From Nocardia sp. CNY236 (GTDB taxonomy: Bacteria > Actinomycetota > Actinomycetes > Mycobacteriales > Mycobacteriaceae), in contig NZ_AXVD01000001.1 in the NCBI RefSeq assembly GCF_000482385.1, positions 186,001-250,000 on the forward strand: a stretch of 64,000 nt of DNA, read 5' to 3'. The first letter of the stretch is position 1. Each line of letters starts with the position of its first letter. The notes below the pieces were generated by a model. The model saw nothing but the letters and a program-made list of their open reading frames with translations. It made no database searches and had not been told where the DNA came from. A program made the position numbers and the translations under genes. This document shows positions 31,630 to 39,939 of the stretch, one piece after another.

Positions 31630-33710
31630 CAGAGCACGTCGAACAACTCGAGTTTCAGACAGAGACGCATCAGCTACTCGAGCTGATGATTCATTCGGTT
31701 TACTCCAACAAGGACACGTTCCTCCGGGAGCTGATCTCGAACTCCTCCGACGCGCTGGACAAGCTGCGGCTGGAGTCCTTCCGAGACAAGGATCTACAAG
31801 TCGACACCTCCGATCTACATATCGAGCTGGAGGTCGACAAGGACAATCGGATCCTGACCGTTCGGGACAACGGCATCGGCATGTCCCGTGCCGAGGTAGT
31901 CGATTTGATCGGCACTCTCGCCAAGTCCGGTACTGCCGAGCTGCGCAAGAAACTGAACGAAGCCAAAGCGGCTGCGGCCGGTGGGGTCGATACTGCGGAG
32001 CTGATCGGGCAATTCGGGATCGGTTTCTACTCCACGTTCATGGTCGCCGACAAGGTCAGCCTGACCACTCGCCGCGCAGGGGAAACGACCGGCACTCGGT
32101 GGGAAGCAGCCGCGGGTAGTTCCAGCTATACGATCGAAGAGCTCGATGAGGCGCCGCAGGGCACCACGGTCGCACTCCAACTGAAGCCGGCCGACGAGGA
32201 GGACCACCTCTTCGACTACACGCTGGAGTGGAAGCTGCGAGAGATCGTCAAGAAGTACTCCGACTTCATCGCCTGGCCGATCCGCATGCAGGTCGAGCGG
32301 ACGGTCTACGAAGACACTCCGAAGGGCGAAGACACTCCGAAGGGCGAAGACAGTCCGAAGGGCGAAGACACTCCCGAGGGCGAAAACACTCCCGAGGGCG
32401 AAGACACCGCCGCGGACGAGGCGACGAAGTCGGAGAAGACCGTCCTCGAGGAGCAGACGCTCAATTCCATGAAGGCCCTGTGGGCCCGTCCCAAGAGCGA
32501 GGTGAGCGACGAGGAATACAAGGAGTTCTACAAGCACGTCAGCCACGCGTGGGACGATCCGCTGGAAATCATCCCGCTGAAGGCCGAAGGTACGTTCGAA
32601 TACCAAGCGCTGTTGTTCATTCCTTCGCAGGCTCCGTTCGACCTGTTCACCCGCGAGCACAAGCGCGGTGTGCAGTTGTATGTCAAGCGGGTGTTCATCA
32701 TGGACAACTGCGAAGAGTTGATGCCGGAGTATCTGCGTTTCGTCAAGGGTGTGGTGGACGCGCAGGATCTGTCGCTCAATGTCTCCCGGGAGATCCTGCA
32801 GCAGGACCGGCAGATACAGATGATCCGCAAGCGTTTGGTGAAGAAAGTGCTGTCCACGGTCAAAGATCTCCAGGCCGCCACGCCAGAGGAAGGGGCCGAA
32901 CAGACCGATTACCAGACGTTCTGGAGGGAGTTCGGTCGCGTCCTCAAGGAAGGATTGCTGTCGGACTTCGACAACCGTGAGACCATCCTGCAGGTCTGCT
33001 CGTTCGCGTCGACGAATTCCGACACCGAGCTGACCACGCTGGCCGAGTACGTGGAGCGGATGCCCGAGGAGCAGGAATCGATCTTCTACATGACCGGCGA
33101 GAGCCGTCAGCAGGTCGAGAGTTCTCCCCACCTGGAGGCGTTCAAGGCCAAGGGGCGCGAAGTGCTGATCTTGACCGACCCGGTCGACGAGATGTGGGTC
33201 GGGTCGGTGCCGGAATTCGACGGAAAGCGCTTCCAGTCCATTGCCAAGGGTGAGGTCGACCTGGAGACCGAGGAGGAGAAGAAGGCCTCCGAGGCGTTGC
33301 GGGAACAACAGGACAAAGACTTCGCCGATGTGCTGGCCTGGTTGGGCAAGACTCTCGAGCAGAGCGTCAAGGAGGTCCGTTTGACCAGCCGGCTCACGAC
33401 GTCCCCGGCGTGCCTGGTCGGTGATGTCTTCGACTTCACACCGACGTTGGAACGGATGTACCGGGCTTCTGGGCAGGCCCTGCCGGAGAGCAAGCGAATT
33501 CTGGAGCTCAACCCGGCACACGCCTTGGTCACCGGCTTGCGCGACGCCTACGCCGCCAACAAGCAGGAAGCCGATGCCGGCACCTCCACCGAACTGGGGG
33601 AAACCGCTGAATTGCTTCTGGGTACCGCGGTGCTCGCCGAGGGTGGCGAGTTGAAGGACCCGGCGCATTTCGCCCACATTCTCACCGACAGGCTCACCCG
33701 CACGGTGTGA
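31626..33710 (+). CDS. htpG: Molecular chaperone HtpG (Hsp90)
   Basis: This 694-residue Hsp90 has an N-terminal GHKL ATPase domain (ISNSSDALDKLRL, RDNGIGMSRAEV, GQFGIGFYSTFMVADKV), a charged linker, a middle domain (VKRVFIMDNCEELMPEYL, SLNVSREILQQD) and a C-terminal dimerisation domain (LELNPAHALV). It is about 45 residues longer than usual bacterial HtpG. Much of the excess is a run of Glu-Asp-Thr-Pro-Lys/Glu-Gly hexapeptides at about residues 229-258, encoded by an 18-bp tandem repeat. The start is GTG 31626, overlapping the upstream nuclease gene. A terminator follows 8 bp after the stop. Confidence 0.96.
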   Translation: MTEHVEQLEFQTETHQLLELMIHSVYSNKDTFLRELISNSSDALDKLRLESFRDKDLQVDTSDLHIELEVDKDNRILTVRDNGIGMSRAEVVDLIGTLAKSGTAELRKKLNEAKAAAAGGVDTAELIGQFGIGFYSTFMVADKVSLTTRRAGETTGTRWEAAAGSSSYTIEELDEAPQGTTVALQLKPADEEDHLFDYTLEWKLREIVKKYSDFIAWPIRMQVERTVYEDTPKGEDTPKGEDSPKGEDTPEGENTPEGEDTAADEATKSEKTVLEEQTLNSMKALWARPKSEVSDEEYKEFYKHVSHAWDDPLEIIPLKAEGTFEYQALLFIPSQAPFDLFTREHKRGVQLYVKRVFIMDNCEELMPEYLRFVKGVVDAQDLSLNVSREILQQDRQIQMIRKRLVKKVLSTVKDLQAATPEEGAEQTDYQTFWREFGRVLKEGLLSDFDNRETILQVCSFASTNSDTELTTLAEYVERMPEEQESIFYMTGESRQQVESSPHLEAFKAKGREVLILTDPVDEMWVGSVPEFDGKRFQSIAKGEVDLETEEEKKASEALREQQDKDFADVLAWLGKTLEQSVKEVRLTSRLTTSPACLVGDVFDFTPTLERMYRASGQALPESKRILELNPAHALVTGLRDAYAANKQEADAGTSTELGETAELLLGTAVLAEGGELKDPAHFAHILTDRLTRTV
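32310..32399 (+). repeat. 18-bp tandem repeat (5 copies) in the htpG linker
   Basis: Units of 18 bp start at 32310, 32328, 32346, 32364 and 32382, and the next 9 bases begin a sixth. The first two are identical and the others differ at one to three positions. They encode EDTPKG, EDTPKG, EDSPKG, EDTPEG and ENTPEG. Confidence 0.95.
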
Positions 33711-33718
33711 GCCTGCGC

Positions 33719-33749
33719 GATCGGGGGACGCCCGCAGCGTCCTCCGATC
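33719..33749 (+). terminator. htpG terminator
   Basis: GATCGGGGGACGC (33719-33731) pairs with GCGTCCTCCGATC (33737-33749) over 13 bp with one G-U pair and a 5-nt loop. It lies 8 bp after the htpG stop. Confidence 0.85.
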
Positions 33750-33903
33750 ACGCGAGGATGTTCCGTTGCCGAAACGGGTGCGCCGGACGGTCTTTCGGGC
33801 GTTTCATGATTACAGTGGCTGTCGAGTGCGTCATGTTCGTACAACCACGAGCGTGTCCGAACGCGGCGCGGTGGGATGGGATGCCTGAAAGGATCGTCGG
33901 AAC

Positions 33904-34722
33904 ATGTCCGGAAACCCGCTTGCGGTCGCCGAGCCGTGGGATCTCGTCGCCGAGGGATACGCCGAGTTCGGATCCGCGATCATGCAGCCGTTCTCGGCTC
34001 GCGCGCTCGAGTTCGCCTCGCTGTCGTCGGGGTCGCAGGTCGTGGATGTCGCGGCCGGACCCGGTACGCTCAGCCGGCTGGCCGCCGAACAGGTAGCGCT
34101 GGTCGAGGCCATCGATTTCTCCGAGTCGATGATCGCGCGGTTGGTCGAGGAGGCCGATGCCGCTGGACTGACAAATATTCGAGCACAGGTGGGTGACGGG
34201 CAAGACCTGCCGTTCGAATCCGACCGGTTCGACGCTGGATTCTCGATGTTCGGTCTGATGTTCTTCCCCGAGCGAGCGAAAGGATTCGCGGAGTTGTTCC
34301 GGGTATTGCGGCCCGGAGGTACGGCAGTGGTGTCGAGCTGGGCCCCGGTCGCGGACTCGCCGTTGATGCGAATGATGTTCGACGCCTTGACAGCGGCCGA
34401 CCCGAACTTCCAGGAGCCGCAGCCCAATTTCCTGAGTTTGGAAAATCCGGAACTGTTCGAATCAGAGATGCGCGCTGCTGGCTTCGAAGCCGTCTCCATT
34501 CAGCGGCATTCGATCGCGCTGAGCTTCGCCGACGCCGAAGAATTGTGGGAGACCATGGTGCGCAGCAGCGCGCCGATGGAGCTCATGCGTCACAGTGTCG
34601 GTCCGGAGGTGTGGGCGCAGCGCGCAGCGCTGATGATGCGGTTTCTCGCCGAGAAGTATCGTCCGACTTCCCCACTGGCCACCACTGCCTATCTCGGAAT
34701 CGGGCACAAGCCGAAGGGATGA
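33904..34722 (+). CDS. Class I SAM-dependent methyltransferase
   Basis: This 272-residue protein has motif I VVDVAAGPGTLS (about residues 46-57), an acidic loop after strand 2 (VEAIDFSESMIARL), motif DGQDLPFESDRFDAGFSMF and the post-motif LRPGGTAVVSSW. It is a UbiE/Coq5-like methyltransferase with an unknown small-molecule or lipid substrate. GAAAGGA precedes the ATG. It stands alone between htpG and a converging SDR gene. Confidence 0.9.
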   Translation: MSGNPLAVAEPWDLVAEGYAEFGSAIMQPFSARALEFASLSSGSQVVDVAAGPGTLSRLAAEQVALVEAIDFSESMIARLVEEADAAGLTNIRAQVGDGQDLPFESDRFDAGFSMFGLMFFPERAKGFAELFRVLRPGGTAVVSSWAPVADSPLMRMMFDALTAADPNFQEPQPNFLSLENPELFESEMRAAGFEAVSIQRHSIALSFADAEELWETMVRSSAPMELMRHSVGPEVWAQRAALMMRFLAEKYRPTSPLATTAYLGIGHKPKG

Positions 34723-34786
34723 ACGGTGGCGACACGCGCGGCCCTGTTGGCGCAGGGCCGGCGCGGCGCCCGGAGCACAGAACGTG

Positions 34787-35572
34787 TCAGCGCGGCGCCA
34801 TACGCAGCGCACCGTCCATGCGGATCGTCTCCCCGTTCAGGTAGTCGTGCTCGATGATGTATTGGGTCAGCTGCGCGTACTCGTCCGGGTGACCCAGGCG
34901 AGACGGGAAGGGCACGCTGGACTCGAGGGTTTTGCGGAATTCGTCGGTGACGCCCGCGAGCATCGGCGTGTCGATGATTCCCGGCGCGATCGTGTTCACT
35001 CGGATGCCGAACTGCGCGAGGTCGCGTGCGGCCGGAACGGTCATGCCGTGTACCCCTCCTTTGGAGGCCGAGTACGCGATCTGGCCGACCTGGCCTTCGA
35101 AGGCGGCGACCGAGGCGGTGTTGACGATGACGCCACGTTGGCCGAATTCGTCGATCGCGTCGTTCTTGGCCATGGCGTCGGCGGCCAGCCGCATGACATT
35201 GAACGTGCCGAGCAGGTTCACCGTGACGACCGTGCGGAACAGTTCCAGGTCGTGCGGGCCGTTCTTGGACAGAATGCGGCCTGCCCAGCCGACCCCCGCG
35301 CAGTTGACCGCGATCCGCAGCGGTACGTCGGACTCGACGACCTGCGTGATGGCCGCGCCCACTTCTTCGTCGCTGGTGACATCCGCCGCGAGCAGGGTGA
35401 CGCCGGCGGGCACCTCGTCTCCAGCGCGTTCGATCGACTGTGGCACGTCGAGTCCGAAGACGGTCGCACCCAGTTCGGCGAGACGCTTGGCGGTGGCGGC
35501 CCCCAGGCCGGACGCTGCTCCGGTAACGACGGCGGCGGAACCCGAAATCTCCACAATGGTCCTCTCGTTCAT
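34787..35572 (-). CDS. Short-chain dehydrogenase, 3-hydroxyacyl-CoA dehydrogenase type-2 like
   Basis: This 261-residue SDR has the cofactor motif TGAASGLGAAT near residue 15, Asp after strand 2 (VFGLDVP; NAD preference), NCAG, the Ser region VNTASVAAF, catalytic YSASK, and APGIIDTPML. Its closest resemblance is to HSD17B10-type 3-hydroxyacyl-CoA dehydrogenases of beta-oxidation. ATG 35572 was chosen at the family-like N-terminus; the open frame runs further upstream without a start supported by a ribosome-binding site. It is 31 bp behind the Mn exporter gene on the same strand and may be cotranscribed under its riboswitch. Confidence 0.9.
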   Translation of the reverse strand: MNERTIVEISGSAAVVTGAASGLGAATAKRLAELGATVFGLDVPQSIERAGDEVPAGVTLLAADVTSDEEVGAAITQVVESDVPLRIAVNCAGVGWAGRILSKNGPHDLELFRTVVTVNLLGTFNVMRLAADAMAKNDAIDEFGQRGVIVNTASVAAFEGQVGQIAYSASKGGVHGMTVPAARDLAQFGIRVNTIAPGIIDTPMLAGVTDEFRKTLESSVPFPSRLGHPDEYAQLTQYIIEHDYLNGETIRMDGALRMAPR

Positions 35573-35575
35573 GAC

Positions 35576-35587
35576 GGCCAATTGGCC
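35576..35587. promoter_or_regulatory. 12-bp perfect palindrome before the SDR start
   Basis: GGCCAATTGGCC lies 3 bp upstream of the SDR start codon. It could be an operator, but its position over the ribosome-binding region would make it an RNA or transcription roadblock. No factor is assigned. Confidence 0.35.
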
Positions 35588-35603
35588 ACTTGCCAGTCGC
35601 ACC

Positions 35604-36395
35604 CTAGCCGGTGTGCAGGTCGGTGACCGAGCGTGCCTCGTGCTGTCGATCTCCGGGTGCGGGGCCGAATTCCAACCGGCGCCCGCCGTGGCGTTCCAAC
35701 CGGCGCCCGCCGTGGCGTTCGAACCGGCGCCCGCTGCGAGTACGACGCAGGGCCAGCACCGCAACTGCCATTGCGGGTGCGATCACCGAGCCCACGGCGA
35801 CCACGAGTGCATTCGAGGCGGGGGATCCCGCTGCGAGCAGGGTCGCGCTGCCGATCGAGAGGAACAGCAGACCGGAACCGATGCCGATGGCGTGTTCGGG
35901 TATGTGTTTGCCGATGAGGATGCTGATCACTATGGCCAGCGCATCGGCGGCAACCATGCCGATGGTCGAGCCCAGCCACACGCCGAGCCAGTGATAGTCC
36001 GTGGCGAGCGCGGCAGTGGCGAACATGGTCCGATCGCCCAGTTCGGCGAGGAGGAACGCCGACAGCACCACCAAGAACGGTGCAGTCGCGGCGCGCGCTG
36101 CTTTCGGTGGCGCCTGTTCATCGACGTGGCCGCTGTGCTCGCGCAGCGTCCATACGCCGACAGCCAGGAAGGTGACCGCGGCGATCAGGGAAATCACCCG
36201 GCCCGGTAGTGCTGCGCCGAGCGAATAGCCGACGGCCACGGAGATGAGGTGCACCCCGGCCGTGGCTGTCGCGATACCGCCCAGTACCACCCACCAGCGA
36301 TAGCGCAGTGCGAATGTCACCGCCATCAACTGCGATTTGTCGCCGAGTTCGGCCAGAAAGACGGCACCGATACTGAGCACTACCGTTGCGATCAT
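35604..36395 (-). CDS. TMEM165/GDT1 (UPF0016) family manganese exporter
   Basis: This 263-residue membrane protein has the two family signatures ELGDKSQLMA (about residues 16-25) and AELGDRTMFATA (about 124-135), each in a hydrophobic helix bundle. Members export Mn2+ (MntX/MneA) or exchange it. The start ATG 36395 gives the family-like N-terminus IATVVLSIGAVFLAELGDKSQ. A Gly/Arg-rich tail with the repeated RRFERHGGRRLERHGGRR follows at the C-terminus. A Mn2+-sensing yybP-ykoY riboswitch lies directly upstream. M. tuberculosis Rv3848 is the probable counterpart by position. Confidence 0.92.
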   Translation of the reverse strand: MIATVVLSIGAVFLAELGDKSQLMAVTFALRYRWWVVLGGIATATAGVHLISVAVGYSLGAALPGRVISLIAAVTFLAVGVWTLREHSGHVDEQAPPKAARAATAPFLVVLSAFLLAELGDRTMFATAALATDYHWLGVWLGSTIGMVAADALAIVISILIGKHIPEHAIGIGSGLLFLSIGSATLLAAGSPASNALVVAVGSVIAPAMAVAVLALRRTRSGRRFERHGGRRLERHGGRRLEFGPAPGDRQHEARSVTDLHTG

Positions 36396-36411
36396 GTGGC
36401 AGCTCCCGGGT

Positions 36412-36427
36412 CTCCGGCCTGCCGGAG
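36412..36427 (-). promoter_or_regulatory. Hairpin between the riboswitch and the exporter start (expression platform candidate)
   Basis: CTCCGGC-AG-GCCGGAG is a perfect 7-bp stem on the minus strand, ending 16 nt before the exporter ATG. It lies between the aptamer and the ribosome-binding region (GGGAGCTG), so it could switch access to translation. There is no T-run for transcription termination. Confidence 0.55.
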
Positions 36428-36469
36428 AATTCGGGGGATCTCCGGCCGACAACGAATGGTTGTTCAGGC

Positions 36470-36576
36470 CGAAGGTCTCGCCCACCGGCCCGTGGGCCGG
36501 TTCACACAGCCGGACCGGGCCGTGTACGACCCCAGGTCAGCATGTCGACTGCGCGATTCGGGGCTACTCCCCTTCG
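36470..36576 (-). ncRNA. yybP-ykoY (Mn2+-sensing) riboswitch
   Basis: Reading the minus strand, the aptamer opens with CGAAGGGGAGTAGCC and closes with GGGCGAGACCTTCG. The outer arms CGAAGG and CCTTCG pair perfectly. GGGGAGTAG and GCGAGACC are the two strongly conserved blocks of the yybP-ykoY class, and GTCGACATGCTGACC matches the conserved inner segment. A variable hairpin (GGCCCACGGGCC) follows. It lies about 75 nt upstream of a Mn-exporter gene, the classical target of this riboswitch. Confidence 0.85.
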
Positions 36577-36683
36577 CTGCCCCGACTGTACCGGGTCACA
36601 ACGTCCACCGCCAACCTGCTCGACGGCGAAAAAGCAATGCGCGCAATAAGTTCGGCTATCCACCCGGTGGTTTTCGGGTAGCC

Positions 36684-37211
36684 TTACGCGGCCAGGAGCA
36701 TCGCCAGAATTGCGGTGTCGGGATCGCTGATCGGGTCGAGTCCGACCCGGCTGATCAACGCCGTGACCGTTCCGTCGGACTCGGCCTCGGCCCAGGCAGC
36801 ACGGTGTTCCAGCCCCAGATGAGGCATGCCGGGCAGCAGCACGCAACCGGACGCCGCGCCCGCACACTCGGGCAACGAGGGTCGGGTTTCCGACGGTGGG
36901 TGCAACATCAACAGGGCAGGCGGCACGTGCGCCGCAAAGCGGCCAGGCTCCACGGCCTCGTCCCCGAGTACCGGACCCTCGGCCATCACCAGGCCGACCG
37001 TACCGGGGGCAGGGTCGTCCGGGAGGTCTTCGCGCGCGCCGAATACTGTCGAGGTGGTCAACAAGCCGGGCAGCGTGGCGACGCGTACCGCGAGTACGAG
37101 GACCTGTGCCCATTCCTTTGTCGTATCCGGCCAGCGGCCGGAGATCACGAAGCCTCGCAACGACCCGCGCGAGTGGAAGGGTGTAATGCCGATGGGTTCG
37201 TTTGTGCGCAT
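36684..37211 (-). CDS. Conserved hypothetical protein next to sodA
   Basis: The product of 175 residues is not recognised. It starts at ATG 37211 behind GGGAGGCAG. There is no signal peptide and no clear membrane helix. The N-terminus (PIGITPFHSRGSLRGFVISGRW) and C-terminus (VGLDPISDPDTAILAMLLAA) look well ordered, with Pro/Gly/Glu-rich sequence between and one CAGAASGC pair of cysteines. A gene of similar size lies beside sodA in M. tuberculosis (Rv3847), so it is probably a conserved neighbour. The context (sodA upstream, Mn riboswitch and exporter downstream) hints at a role in metal or oxidative stress, which is inference. Confidence 0.75.
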   Translation of the reverse strand: MRTNEPIGITPFHSRGSLRGFVISGRWPDTTKEWAQVLVLAVRVATLPGLLTTSTVFGAREDLPDDPAPGTVGLVMAEGPVLGDEAVEPGRFAAHVPPALLMLHPPSETRPSLPECAGAASGCVLLPGMPHLGLEHRAAWAEAESDGTVTALISRVGLDPISDPDTAILAMLLAA

Positions 37212-37350
37212 TTCTGCCTCCCGTCGGGAAACCGGGGGCGGCCTTGCCCGTCCTTTTACTATGGATTCCCGAATATGAACCACGAATCACCTGGCACACA
37301 AGTACCAAAGAGTGCTAATCGGGCGGTACGCCGGGTCGAGAGGCCCAACG

Positions 37351-37397
37351 AGCCCGCAAACCTCGCTTGTGTCCGAGGTGACCGGGGTTCGCGGGCC
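37351..37397 (-). terminator. sodA terminator
   Basis: On the minus strand GGCCCGCGAACC and GGTTTGCGGGCT pair over 12 bp with two G-U pairs, and an inner CCTCG/CGAGG stem extends the structure. It lies 23 nt after the sodA stop. Confidence 0.75.
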
Positions 37398-37419
37398 CGA
37401 GTCGGATGTGGCGAATCGC

Positions 37420-38043
37420 TCAGCCGAAGATGAGTCCCTTGGCCTGGGAGGTGGCCTTGGCGAACCGCTCTTGGACGTCGGCCCAGTTGACCACGTTCCA
37501 GAATGCAGTGACGTAATCGGCCTTGACGTTCTTGTACTGCAAGTAGAAAGCGTGCTCCCACATGTCGACCTGCAACAGCGGGATGATGCCCAGCGGTACA
37601 TTGGCCTGCTGATCGTAGAGTTGGAAGGTCAGCAATTTCTGGCCGAGGGTGTCGTAGCCGAGTACCGCCCAGCCGGAGCCCTGCAGGCCGTTGGCCGCCG
37701 CCGTGAACTGCGCGCGGAACTTGTCGAACGAGCCGAACTGATCATCGATTGCTGCGGCCAGCTCACCGACCGGCTTGTCGCCGCCGTTGGGGGAGAGGTT
37801 CTTCCACCAAATGCTGTGATTGACATGGCCACCCAGGTGGAACGCGAGGTTCTTCTCGTTCAGGAAGATCGCCGCATGGTCGCCGGATTCGCGGGCCGCG
37901 GCGAGCTTCTCGAGCGCCGCGTTCACTCCCGCGACGTAGGCGGCGTGGTGCTTGGTATGATGAATCTCGTTGATCTGCCCGGAGATGTGGGGCTCCAGGG
38001 CACTGTAGTCGTAATCCAGATTTGGCAGCGTGTACTCAGCCAC
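37420..38043 (-). CDS. sodA: Superoxide dismutase, Fe/Mn family (probably Mn-preferring)
   Basis: This 207-residue enzyme starts at GTG 38043 behind GGAAGGGAC. Metal ligands are His28 (NEIHHTKHH), His76 (GHVNHSIWW), Asp160 and His164 (VDMWEHAFY). It aligns without gaps to M. tuberculosis SodA as remembered, but position 145 is Gln (YDQQANV) where the tuberculosis iron enzyme has His. Gln here is linked to Mn specificity. It has no signal peptide, like its mycobacterial homologues that are nevertheless exported. It has its own terminator, and a hypothetical gene and Mn exporter follow downstream. Confidence 0.97.
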   Translation of the reverse strand: MAEYTLPNLDYDYSALEPHISGQINEIHHTKHHAAYVAGVNAALEKLAAARESGDHAAIFLNEKNLAFHLGGHVNHSIWWKNLSPNGGDKPVGELAAAIDDQFGSFDKFRAQFTAAANGLQGSGWAVLGYDTLGQKLLTFQLYDQQANVPLGIIPLLQVDMWEHAFYLQYKNVKADYVTAFWNVVNWADVQERFAKATSQAKGLIFG

Positions 38044-38224
38044 GATGTCCCTTCCTATGTCGGGCTGGTTGCGCTCGTTGTGCCGAGCACAGCCAACCAT
38101 CATTCGTACACCCGGTGTTTCCAACTTGGGCCGATGCCTGTGCATTCCGGTCGCGGTAGCATCATCCGGCGGGTTGTGCCGTCACAACATCAGTACCACT
38201 GGAACGCACGCGTAGCATCGAACC

Positions 38225-38896
38225 ATGTCGTGGTACCACGAACCAGCGGGGCGCCCGAGCTTCCTCACACCGACCATGGTCACTCCAGAACAAGCGTTGC
38301 CTGGACGGGCCGAGCCGCTCCAGGTTCCGGATACCCATTATGTGAACGGCCATCCGATCCATCCGCCATTTCCCGACGGCCTGCTGGTCGCGGTGGTCGC
38401 GATGGGCTGCTTCTGGGGTGCCGAGAAAGGGTTCTGGGAGCTCGAAGGGGTCTACGCCACCGCGGTCGGCTACGCCGGCGGGTATACCCCGAATCCGACC
38501 TACGAACAGGTGTGCAGCGGGCGAACCGGTCACGCGGAATCCGTGCTCGTGGTATTCGATCCCGCGACGATCGAATACCAGCGCATCCTCGGGCACTTCT
38601 GGGAGAACCACGACCCCACACAGGGCATGCGCCAAGGCAACGACCGCGGTACCCAATACCGGTCGGCGGTCTTCACTCTCGACGCCGAGCAAGCCGATCT
38701 CGCGCGGTCGAGCGCCGATGTCTACGGCAAACGCCTGGCCGAGGCCGGCTATGGCGCGATCACCACGCAGATAGTGGCGTTGCCTACGCTGTCGGCCTTC
38801 TTCTACGCCGAGGGTTATCACCAACAGTATCTGGCGAAGAACCCCGGCGGGTACTGTCCCGTCCACGCCACCGGCGTGAGTTGTCCGGTGCGCTGA
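38225..38896 (+). CDS. msrA: Peptide methionine sulfoxide reductase A
   Basis: This 223-residue enzyme has the catalytic motif [16 protein letters not shown] (nucleophile Cys62), [30 protein letters not shown] and [10 protein letters not shown]. The C-terminal segment has resolving cysteines ([15 protein letters not shown]). It reduces methionine-S-sulfoxide in proteins. It is divergent from sodA across about 180 bp, so the two oxidative-stress genes could share regulation. Confidence 0.96.
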   Translation: MSWYHEPAGRPSFLTPTMVTPEQALPGRAEPLQVPDTHYVNGHPIHPPFPDGLLVAVVAMGCFWGAEKGFWELEGVYATAVGYAGGYTPNPTYEQVCSGRTGHAESVLVVFDPATIEYQRILGHFWENHDPTQGMRQGNDRGTQYRSAVFTLDAEQADLARSSADVYGKRLAEAGYGAITTQIVALPTLSAFFYAEGYHQQYLAKNPGGYCPVHATGVSCPVR

Positions 38897-38937
38897 GTAA
38901 CTCGGGTAATGCCCCCGCCTTACAACGGTGGGGAATC

Positions 38938-39549
38938 TTACAACGGTGGAGCGATGCCTGGGCGCGTCGCTCGGGGATCGCCCGTGTCATGCGCGCGCCA
39001 CCAGCGCGCGCCGCCCGCGGCGAAATCCGCCAGCGAGATCTGCTGTCCTCGAACATCGTGCACGGCGATGTCGTCGAACCAGACCCGGACGTCCAGCTCG
39101 CGCGGGTCGATGCCTTCCTGCTGGGAGAACTCCAGAACGTGCGCCGAGGCTCGGTCGTCGAGGTCGATATCGAAGCTGAGTAGTTCGCTCCACAGCGTCC
39201 AGCCGCTGTCGTCGAGATCGATGAATTCCCAGCCGTGCAGCCGCGCGCCACCAAAACTACCGACAGCTTCGCCCAGGCTCTCCAGTCGCAGTGGCAGCAC
39301 CCGAGGCTCCACGTCATCCCAATGCTGCGCCCGAAGCGACGCCGCTATCCGGCTCACACCGATGAATGTGACGTGGACCGGGCAATCGTCGGAGGGGTTT
39401 CCGTTTTCTGGAAGGTTCAGCACGTCGAGGTCGAGCTGCAGGCGGCCAGCCGCCGTGTCCACCGCGAGACCGAGGCACGCAGCCTCGGAGAACGCGATGT
39501 CGAGGCGAGCGGTATCCAGTCCCTCGAGCAGCCCCCTACGCATAGTCAT
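38938..39549 (-). CDS. Conserved hypothetical protein
   Basis: This 203-residue acidic protein has no signal or membrane segment. The middle is rich in beta-prone sequence (HVTFIGVSRIAASLRAQ, RVLPLRLESLGEAV, LHGWEFIDLDDSGW). The C-terminal part (DVRVWFDDIAVHDVRGQQISL) looks like a folded domain. The family is not recognised. It converges on msrA 42 bp from its end and starts at ATG 39549. Confidence 0.65.
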   Translation of the reverse strand: MTMRRGLLEGLDTARLDIAFSEAACLGLAVDTAAGRLQLDLDVLNLPENGNPSDDCPVHVTFIGVSRIAASLRAQHWDDVEPRVLPLRLESLGEAVGSFGGARLHGWEFIDLDDSGWTLWSELLSFDIDLDDRASAHVLEFSQQEGIDPRELDVRVWFDDIAVHDVRGQQISLADFAAGGARWWRAHDTGDPRATRPGIAPPL

Positions 39550-39939
39550 AGCGTCAGGCTACCGATTGGTTCCGTCGTGACTGGGCATTTCGCCGATGTT
39601 CTCGAATTCGATGGAACCGAAACCGGTTCTGCTCCGTCCAAGTAGATATCGGAACACGATCGGGTCGCGGGCTCCGTGCCGGCGACGAATGGCCGCTCCG
39701 AGATGGATCAGGGAGGGGAATCTCGGATCGGCCATTCGGATCGCTGGATTCAGCGAGTACCACCAGGGCAGTGTCCTGGTATCGCCCGATGTCCTGGTAC
39801 CACCCGATCGGTTCGAGGCTGCCGCACATCACTGTTCGATGGTTCGTACCACTTCGCACCTGCGCCCTGGGCGGCTGGTCGGGTCTCCGTTCGGTATGGA
39901 GCTGCGCGGCGAGCCTTCGCTCATGGCAGGATCGAATTC
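39550..39939. other. Gene-free divergent region
   Basis: No gene is seen in these 390 bp. It holds an 18-bp tandem duplication (39773-39808, GTCCTGGTATCGCCCGAT with two changes in the second copy) and a perfect inverted repeat TCGCTG-GATT-CAGCGA at 39741-39756. Promoters for both flanking genes are expected here. Confidence 0.55.

Noticed and set aside
31815..33677. A 620-codon minus-strand frame opposite htpG
   Set aside because: HtpG motifs are unambiguous; the antisense frame is Arg/Leu/Gly-rich without any family match.
37312..39183. A 623-codon plus-strand frame across sodA and msrA
   Set aside because: It is antisense to sodA and out of frame with msrA; both real genes have catalytic residues.
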